The translations under genes and the position numbers were made by a program. A stretch of DNA of 64,000 nucleotides from JAFDZV01 sp964455525 (GTDB lineage: Bacteria > Bacteroidota > Ignavibacteria > OLB7): NCBI GenBank assembly GCA_964455525.1, contig CAYVWR010000004.1, positions 301,292-365,291 on the forward strand, given 5' to 3'. Under the pieces are notes generated by a model that searched no databases, was not told where the DNA came from, and worked only from the letters and a program-made list of their open reading frames with translations. This document shows positions 36,728 through 45,500 of this stretch, piece after piece; the stretch's first letter is position 1, and each line of letters begins with the position of its first letter.

Positions 36728-37552
36728 ATGATGGTTCCCTCACAAAGGCCCGTCCCGTTATTGCTGGCAGTTCTCGTTCTATCTATAATGAACACACGGC
36801 CTGGGGTTGCCAATGGTCTGTTCGGAGAGAGAGCATCCCGGCCATCCGGCAACCTGCGTCTTTATATGGATGCGGTTGCCACCACTTTTCCTTCAAAGGT
36901 ACAGGCGGCGCTGAAACGTATCCCCAATCCTGGCCGCCGCCTGCTGGCGATGAAATATTATCTCCATCGCGATGCGGAGGAGATCAACCGGAAGTGGGCG
37001 TGGTCGGCGGAGGAATCGCGTGAATATCGTAGGTCGGAAGAATACAGCCGGGCGCTGGCAGAGCTGGCAAGGGTGAAGGAAACCTTTGCTGCGATGAACC
37101 CTGGCTATCAGTTGCAGGTGGATATCGAAATTCGGAGCCTCGCCAGCCAGATTGCTAAATGGAACAGTGTGCGCTCGATCGGTGAGGGGGCCGGGGAGCT
37201 TATGACCGCATCGCTCTCGTTTATCGCCGATTCGCTGGGCGCGCCGGAGGTCCCGGTGCCCGATGATACGGTTCTCCGCTTTATCGAATTCCTCCGCGAG
37301 TTCGAGCCGCAACGGTATCCTACGGTTGCCGTGCCGGGGCTCTCGCAGCATGGTCAGCTCCGTGCCTTCGATTTCAGGATCAGGCGCGGCCGTACGCTGG
37401 TTGCCGGTGCTTCCACACGTACGATCGGCATTGCATGGGATCGGCCGGGATGGACTGAAAAACTCTGCCGGGCGATCTGGGCGGCCAGCGATCGGTTCGA
37501 GGGGCCGCTGCGTGAACCATACGAACCGTGGCACTATGAATATCTGCCCTGA
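36728..37552 (+). CDS. Secreted M15-like (VanY-type) zinc peptidase candidate
   Basis: About 274 residues from ATG 36728, which begins a signal peptide (MMVPSQRPVPLLLAVLVLSIMN). Near the C-terminus SQHGQLRAFDF matches the SxHxxGxAxD zinc motif of D,D-carboxypeptidases in spacing (His, then Ala at +5 and Asp at +7), with Leu in place of Gly. The last residues EPWHYEY match the E-x-W-H-x-E-Y zinc motif. The central part is helical and unrecognised. It is probably a cell-wall peptidase that cuts peptidoglycan stem peptides. I infer this from motifs only. Confidence 0.6.
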   Translation: MMVPSQRPVPLLLAVLVLSIMNTRPGVANGLFGERASRPSGNLRLYMDAVATTFPSKVQAALKRIPNPGRRLLAMKYYLHRDAEEINRKWAWSAEESREYRRSEEYSRALAELARVKETFAAMNPGYQLQVDIEIRSLASQIAKWNSVRSIGEGAGELMTASLSFIADSLGAPEVPVPDDTVLRFIEFLREFEPQRYPTVAVPGLSQHGQLRAFDFRIRRGRTLVAGASTRTIGIAWDRPGWTEKLCRAIWAASDRFEGPLREPYEPWHYEYLP

Positions 37553-38031
37553 GCTTCTGATCGTTTCTGTTTATGCAGCCCCAGACATTGATGGTGCAAA
37601 CGGATTGTATAACCGGATGCAACGGAGAGGGCATGGATGGGAAAAGTTGAACGGGATAAAAAAATGCTTGCATCAATTATCCGCATTTCGCTAGGTTGAC
37701 GCCGAGTTTACGCTCGCCACTATCATATATACTTCCACCAAATCCCGAGCTGTTTTCAGCCTTGTCCTTCTGTCGGCCTGCTTCCTGGGTTCTGTATCTT
37801 TATACGATTGGAACCATGGCCCAAAGCTTGTGATGGTTCGTGTGCGCCGTACCGTTTTCCGTACCGCTGCCCTGTTACAAATCGTGATGTACGATGTCTG
37901 CTATCATAGTGATCTCGCCAATGGCCACGGCTGGACTCCGTATTCCGGCGGTCTGCACGGGCTTTGGCAGTGGAGACGGTTCTTGTCGATTCCTTGTAGA
38001 GCTGGCGATGGTGATGACGTGCTACCTTGGT
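37553..38031. other. 479-base region without a supported gene
   Basis: No coding frame with visible character on either strand. The downstream pro-region gene has an open frame back to 37894, but that part lacks a ribosome site and precedes the signal peptide. Confidence 0.45.
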
Positions 38032-39087
38032 ATGAAGCTTCACAGAATGGAAATGCTGAAAACAAACGGAATTACGCGCTTTATAATAATTGCGGGATTG
38101 ATTGTTGCCTCGGCGGTGGCGCTTTATGCTCGGGGGCAGGCGCCCGAGGACGCTGGCACACGGTGTTGGCGGGTGGGCTACAAGAATACTGCTGAAGGGG
38201 TGATGTTCATGCAGCCGATGAGATATCCGATCGAGATTATCGTGCGCGACAGTAAGGGCCGGGAGATGCCGGATGCCCGCGTGGTGGTACAGCCCTGGGG
38301 AGAGAAGTCGGCCATCAATGCGGAGTACGATCCCATGAGCAGGCGATATGGTGTCAATCTGGCCCATATCCGATATGTCGTCATCAATGTGGAACACCCC
38401 GACTACGAATCCGAACGGCGTATTGTGCCGGTCAACTCATCTCACCAGGAAATTACCTTCATCCTGATGAAGCCCGGTGAGCCGTATACGTATCTAGGGC
38501 AGGGACGAGCACCATATCTGCCCAGGCCCGATCTGATCGGCTTTGTCTCGGTTATGATGCGGCAGCATACGACAAGCTCGGTTCACCGGTTCAGAACAGA
38601 GCTTGCCTCTCGAATGGACGTGTTGCCGGAGGATATCGAGATCGTACGCATCGAAGGCAGCGCCCAGGCTCGGGTGTGGGGAATGATTCGCCTGGATACG
38701 ATGCCAAAACGGCATAGCGGCACCAGTACAGCCCAGCGTGGGAAGCTTCTGAAGAAGCTTCGCTCAGACCGATTCATTGAGACTGCCGGCCCTGTTTATT
38801 CGTTGCATACCGACGGCACTTCTTTATCCCAACAGACGATGTCTATTCTTGCAAACAGGTTGTATGTGCAGTTCCTTCCCGATGTGCCGGTATCGGAGCA
38901 GGAGACCCTTATGCATGCCGAGGGATTGAAGGTGGTACAGACAAGCCAGCCACCAGCCCTTCTGATGGTCGAGGCCGGAAGCTCCGTGGGCGATGATATC
39001 AACCAGATAGCGGGCCGCTTGCTTGCAACCGGGAAGGTTGTCTCTGCCTATATCGATATCGTCCAGTTGCTCGGCACTGATTACTGA
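38032..39087 (+). CDS. Secreted stand-alone subtilase pro-region-like protein
   Basis: About 351 residues from ATG 38032; ATGs at 38047 and 38053 are alternatives. A signal peptide (hydrophobic core FIIIAGLIVASAVALYA) precedes a beta-sandwich domain. A second domain resembles a protease pro-domain (LYVQFLPDVPVSEQETLMHAE). Both domains are clearly related to the N-terminal part of the giant subtilase downstream: RYPIEIIVRDSKG against QYPLEIRVQDSEG, and GEPYTYLG with PYLPRPDLIGFV against GEPYAYIG with PYMPQPELVGFV. The protein stops (DIVQLLGTDY) where the subtilase catalytic domain would begin. I infer an inhibitor or folding helper for the subtilase; a remnant of gene duplication is the alternative. 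Confidence 0.75.
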   Translation: MKLHRMEMLKTNGITRFIIIAGLIVASAVALYARGQAPEDAGTRCWRVGYKNTAEGVMFMQPMRYPIEIIVRDSKGREMPDARVVVQPWGEKSAINAEYDPMSRRYGVNLAHIRYVVINVEHPDYESERRIVPVNSSHQEITFILMKPGEPYTYLGQGRAPYLPRPDLIGFVSVMMRQHTTSSVHRFRTELASRMDVLPEDIEIVRIEGSAQARVWGMIRLDTMPKRHSGTSTAQRGKLLKKLRSDRFIETAGPVYSLHTDGTSLSQQTMSILANRLYVQFLPDVPVSEQETLMHAEGLKVVQTSQPPALLMVEAGSSVGDDINQIAGRLLATGKVVSAYIDIVQLLGTDY

Positions 39088-39587
39088 ACGGTCCAGAACT
39101 GTGTATGCCCGATGCCGGTCTATTCAGCCGCCGCCGGGGCATACGGAGGCGCATCTGCGGATGCCGCCATCATAGAAGTTGCTGCGTGTGTGCGCATAAT
39201 GCGGCCGCCCCTCGGCGATATCGCTGCCATAATCGGAATATCCGAACAACATTCTTGTAGAATATACGCCCACATCCGCTGATCGTATCGTTGCGATATG
39301 CCGATAAAAAATGCGTACGGGCGTGCGTCTCCGGCTTGAGGCGAGGATGGCAGGAGCAGCCGGTTGCGATGTTCCGTGGATCGGATCGTGCCGGTTGGTC
39401 TCTTGCAACGGTTCTATAGGCATAAGGATGCCAGGGGTACGCGCATCCATCAGGAACACCACCACACCACTGTTGTTATCACGCGGTTCGTAACCGCCTC
39501 TGATCTGGAGGGGCCTGCCCTGCCATCACAGGACACATGCCACCGACACATTCGGGCACATCACTACAAACCATATCGTTAAGAGAC
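39088..39587. other. 500-base region between pro-region gene and giant subtilase
   Basis: No intact gene. Just before the giant gene, the +1 frame (ending KPYR and a stop at 39582) shows weak resemblance to the signal-peptide region of the upstream paralogue, including ITRF and a shared stretch around CTACAA. This suggests a decayed or frameshifted secretion signal. Otherwise nothing seen. Confidence 0.4.
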
Positions 39588-42500
39588 ATGACTGTAATGC
39601 AGTATCCCCTGGAGATAAGAGTCCAGGATAGCGAGGGACAGGTCGTTTCTGATGCAGTAGTAACGATACAACCACTCGAAGGCAGCATCGACGTGCCGGT
39701 CTGGTACGATCCGGTTCGCGAACGTTATTGTGTTGACATCGCGCATGTCCGTTTTGCGCGTATCGTGATCGACCATCCCCGGTACCGATCGCAGAAGAGG
39801 ATCGTCAAGATTGATATCGTCCATAGGGAGCAGATATTCATCCTTGTCCGTGATGGAGAGCCGTACGCCTATATCGGGCCGGGGCCGATGCCGTACATGC
39901 CGCAGCCGGAACTGGTTGGGTTTGTGCTTGCTTCCGGGGAAGAGTCTATGGAACTGCACCGGAGCCTATCGGCTGCGCCGAATGATGCGAGGAAGATAGC
40001 TGCCGGGTACGGGGTAGAGCAGGAGATACTTGAGAGCCTTGCCGCTGAAATCGGGGTTGCTGCCGGTACCATAGAGATCCTGAAAGGGACGGACAATGTA
40101 GGAGGCCTGGCAGGGATTGTGACAGTGGGAGGTGGCAATGCCCGCCGGGGCGGAAATGCGGGGGAGGCCCGAAAGGAGATTATCCGAAACCTTCGCTCCA
40201 GCCCTGCCATCGAGAGCGCAGGCCCCGTCTATGGCATGCCCGGCGCACGTAATGGGCAAGACCGGACGGTAGCACTCTTCACGAATTATATTTCCGTGGT
40301 ATTCCTTCCCGATGTTCAGCCGGAGGAGATCGAGAATATCATCGAGAGCGCCGGATTACGGCTTGTTGCCTATTTCCCGGAATTCCAGGCCTATGGCGCC
40401 GAAGCCGATATCTCGATAGATGAGGAGATCAACAATATCGTCGAATGGCTTCTGGAAACCGGCCGTGTGTACTGGGCAGCGGTTGAAATCGTATCGCCTG
40501 TAGAGCCGGATGCCATCCCGAACGATTATCTCTGGCCCACCCTGTGGGACCGCTCGCTGGTCGGGCTGGCCGATGCCACAGGAGCATGGCAGCGTCTGGA
40601 AAACGCGCTTGGAGCCGATCGGCAGTTCGGCGACCCGAATATCGTTATAGGAGTTGTCGATGGAGGAGTACAATCCATTGCCGAACCTGGAACCGGCAAG
40701 GTGATCCCCCAGAGCCTCGATCTTCGTGGAGTGGTCGTCTCCGGCGTGTCCCAGGCGCTTACTGCTGCTGTTGTCATCGGCGATCGTGTTTTGTCCATGG
40801 CAACGACCGCCGGGTTCAAGCAGCGTGATATCATATCCATTGGCCTGCCAGGGTCTGCCGGATCGGAAGAGGCTGTTGTCAAGGAGGTGCGCGCCAACCA
40901 GCTTGTCCTGCTTGACCCCGTTGCTCGTCCTCATGGTCTGGTGACGGTCTATGCCGATGGCGACAAGCTCTACCGATATTATGATTTCAATGGGCTTGTG
41001 CCCAATAATCATGCGGTTCAGGGTAATCATGGGCTGAATTGCGCTGGTGTGGCAACTGCCAGAGCCAATAATGCGGATGTCGGAGGAAATCAGATCGGTG
41101 TGGTTGGAGTTGCTCCGAATAGCAGATGTATGGGTATCGAGATGCATGGGGGCGTTGCATTCAGCGAATTCTACCATCTTGAGATGTTCCTGTGGACTGC
41201 CGGGCTTGCTCCTCTGAGCACGCGTATCCCGGCAGCCGATCGTTTGTTGCGTCGTGGTGCTGATGTCATAAGTTGCAGTATCGGTTTCGGCGCGGGCGCA
41301 GCGCTGACCCCTATTGCGGCGCAATACCTTGCCAGATCTGTGCGGCGCGGACGATGGGGGAGAGGGTGCATGATGTTTTTCTCGGCTGGCAATATCAATT
41401 CTCCTTTAAATCAGAATATATCCTTCTTTCGGCCCTACGGGGATCATCCCCTTACCTTCTCCTGCGGTGCATCGAGCCTAGACCCAAATGGTATCGAGAT
41501 TCATGCTGGCTATAGCAATTACGGTGGCATCGAATGGTGTGCGCCAAGCCATACCAATTATGGGCCTCCGCATGATCCGCCCAGCAACTATATGGTGGCG
41601 ACAATCGCTCCCGATGGCCGTGGCGATCTTCCATCGCATGCGGCCATCCGTGTGGCTGTGGACACCGTTGCGCTGGTCCCGGGGTACCGGGCAACGTTAA
41701 CGCAACGTGTGGTGGCAGGTGGTGTTGTATTAACGGTCAATGCTCCTGTGCCACCTCCACCAATTGTCAACGTCGGGGATTTCCTGAAGCTTGGTCCGAA
41801 CAATGGCGAGACCGATTCGATTGTTCAGATCACCGCCATTGCCGGCAATACGATAACCATCGCGGCTCCCGGCCTTCCCACAACCCGGCCTGTCGGAACC
41901 ATGGTTCTGGGGATGAGCATCATGAACGTGACAAACACCGCCGGAAATGCACATTTCAGTGCCGGCCGATGGGTGCTGCTTGAAGATCCGGGGCAGGCCG
42001 ATTATGAGCCTGTTTTCATCCGGCGCAAGATTTCGGATACAGCGTTCGAGATATCGGGGCCTCTTCATGCCCATGCTGTAGGCCAACCGGTGACCGGTGG
42101 CCCGAATAATTTTACCTCCGCATTTGGTGGCACATCATCGGCTACCCCTTTAGCTGCCGGGATCAGCTCGCTGGTGCTGGCGGCTAAACCAACGCTTACC
42201 TGGGTGGAAGCGCGTGAACTTATGCGGGAGACAACGATGAAGATCGAGGTCCTTACGACTGGTGCTCCGGCGCCCGGGGTGGGCGTACATCCTCTGGCTG
42301 CGCAATTCCCTGGGTCCACATGGATGCCGCAGTACACAGGGAAATGGATAGATACGGGGGTCAACCAGGTTGTTGATAACGCGGGCAATCTGATACTCCG
42401 GCCATTGCAGGGGGAACCTCATCCACCCGCGCCTGCCGGAGCGGATACGAAGATCGTTCATCCTGATGGCGCTCCGGCCAGCGCTGTACCCATCATAATT

Positions 42501-45500
42501 CAGGTGCAAAGCACCGATGGGTTCAGTGCAGGAGATTTTGTGGCCGTTGCATTCGGGGGATTTAACCCGGAGATCCGGGAGGTTGAGGCAGTGCTTGGCC
42601 CCACTAGCATGAGGATCGATGGGCTTGCACGGCATCACCGCCGCATGACCCGTGTGGTCAGGGTTGTCCGTACGCGGATCAATCATGGCCTTGGTTATGG
42701 TATCGGTACTACAGCCATCACGCTCGATTCCACGTTCGGGTTCCATACCGGCGACGCGATATGGCTGGATGGCCCAACTCCCGAGCTGCGCAGGGTGATT
42801 GCTGTTTCAAGCCCCACGTCGCTACAGATTGATGCGCTGACCGCAGCCCATCCGGATGATGCCATCGTCGATCGTGTCGGCACATCTCTCAACGGTCCCG
42901 TTCCCGGAGCGGGGCCAACCACGACTATCACCGTGCGTAGCACGCTTGGTTTTTCCAAAGGGCAGGCTGTTCTGATCGGCAACATCGGTGCGGTTGGAAC
43001 CGAATGGAGCATCGTTACCAACGTGCTCACCGGCACTACGATGGAGATCTATGCGGTGCGCAATGCCCATGCTGCCGATGTTCTGGTGCTTGGAGGAGGC
43101 ATTCCCTTCTATAGTCAGTGGTATGGATATGGCCGCCTGGATGCAGCAGCAGCAGTACAGGCCGCTCTGGATTACGATCATGATGCCCGTGACCTGATGA
43201 TCCGTACCTATGCTGCCGATGATGGTGTTGCCGAGACGGCGATCGATCAGAACGCCATCTCCAGCCCCGATATATGGATCAGAACAGCCGCCCCGGTCAT
43301 CGACGGGTGGAATGCGCTGCCAGTCGGCTATCCAGTCCCGGAATCGTATTCCGCCCCTGGACCTCATCAGAATCCGCCGGTCGATGGGGACCGATGGATC
43401 TATGCACGGATAAAAAACCGTGGCAACGCGCTTGAGAGCCTTGAGGCAAATGCCCGGTTCTATATCTATAGGTCAAGATCGAGCGAGCCTTTTGAAATGC
43501 CGGTGCACTGGGATGATGAACTTCCGGTGCAGGGACGTGCCCCGGTTGGTGCCGGCGCTACTCCGGCGATGCCCGCTGTTCCAGGCATTGCGGCCAATGG
43601 CAGCGGAACCTTCTTTGTCGATACCGATCGCCCGCTGTATCTGGCCATGACCGATGAAAATATTCCGTCATTGAACGGAGGAAGCACAGGCATCTATCCC
43701 GGCGAACATTTTATCGTGAAAGCCAAGTGGAATGCTGCCGATCGGCCGCCGATCGATCAGGCGATCGGCACAAGACAGAGAACACACCTCCTTGTGGAGA
43801 TCACTCCTCACGATGGCGTCCTGGCAGGACTCGATATACGCCGCAATAATAACATCGCATCCAGGGAGATCACGTTCGCCGAGGCCACATTCCGAAAAAA
43901 TGCAACGGACCCATTGGAAGGAGCGCTGGAATTGGCGCGCGATGTGGCGGGCCGTACGGTGAACTTCAGGATAAAGCTCGCCGATAGGGTGGGGTATTTC
44001 GAGACGGAAGGGATCCGGGGCGAGATTGCCAGACGGAAGAGCGACGGCACTACCGAGCTTTCGGTCTATAGCCATAATGGTGCCTCATGGGCGGCAAGCG
44101 GCCACCTTGCTGGCGTCGCCTTCAATCCCCCTGTCATCGTCAACCCTGTAACTCTGGTGGAAACTCCCGCAGCAGGCGATCAGATCGAAGTCCATATAGC
44201 CGGAAGTTTTGATGTAAATCATCAGTACGATCTGGTTTTTGTCAGGCTTGTGCTCCAGAGCCATAGAATCGGTGCAAACCCCAGAGCAGTGCTCTCGGAG
44301 TATACACACCAGATCCTTATCACACCGATACCGCTTCATTATTCCGACGATGATATCGTCACGAACTCAAAGCCAAGGTTTCATGTATTTGCCGAGATGG
44401 CAAAGCTGAGCATGCAGAGTGCCGCCATATCGTTCGGACCAAAAAATGCAAATGCGTTCCGTGCCACCAGTGGATTCGAGTCGGCACATGCCGATGTGAA
44501 AGCCTTTGCGGTGGTTACCGGTACGGTGTTCGTCCAGATGGTCTGGGACCCGGTTGCCGGTGCATGGGATCAGGAGGTTGCCAACCTTATTCTCAGGCCG
44601 CTGAGACAGTCGAGAGTTGATTTCACCCCTGTGAAATATTTCATCTATCGGGGGGTCAGATTCGCCGATCTGTTCGATCTGGATCTGACAGATAACGTAC
44701 TGCGCGTACAGGGGGATGAAGCGAGATCCGAACTTGTCGCGACTATGCTCGATCAGCAACGGCTCCGCAAACTTGCAAGCGGCGATCCATCCATTCCTGA
44801 TAGACCTCTGAGCACTGCTCTGGGATGGAACCATGAGGCGTTTACCGATCCCGGCGTTCAGCCGGGGAGCGATCTTCTGGATATGTCTTTCTACAGCTCC
44901 AGCAATAGTTTTCAGTTCCCGGTCGTACGGCGCGGGATGAGCCTTGGCACATTCCATAACAGCAGGCCCTTCGGGTTCGAGATCGTGCTGGAGGAGGGGG
45001 ATTTTCGCCCGGATCTGGAGTTTGCCCGGCTGCCCTTCTACCAGATAGATCCAACCGTTCCCCCTGGAACAGCGGCGGATGCCAGATACAGGCGCGAGGA
45101 GATCTTGAACTTTGTGGACCCCGCCGCGTATTATGGTCTGCATTATGATTCCGGTGTCGAGGATGAATCGGTGATCAGAAAGGAGGCGGATCTGTATGAC
45201 CATGTGATCGCAAGATTTGCCACACGGAATGTCCTGTACCTGGATATCAGAAATGAGAACGGATATTCGCTCGACTATTATGGGAACTATAGCGCCTCCG
45301 GGAATCCTATAAAGTCCGGCCATAATCTGGACCCGGCGATTCTGATGGAACGTTCGTACAGGGTTGATGACTGGCCGCTCTATCAATATTCTGGATCGGT
45401 CCCTACAACGGACCCCCGCAACCTCTTTTTTGTGGCGGTACGTCTGGCCGATAACGTGTCGCCGGCCATGTATGTGGAGCAGGGAATGCTGATAACCCGG

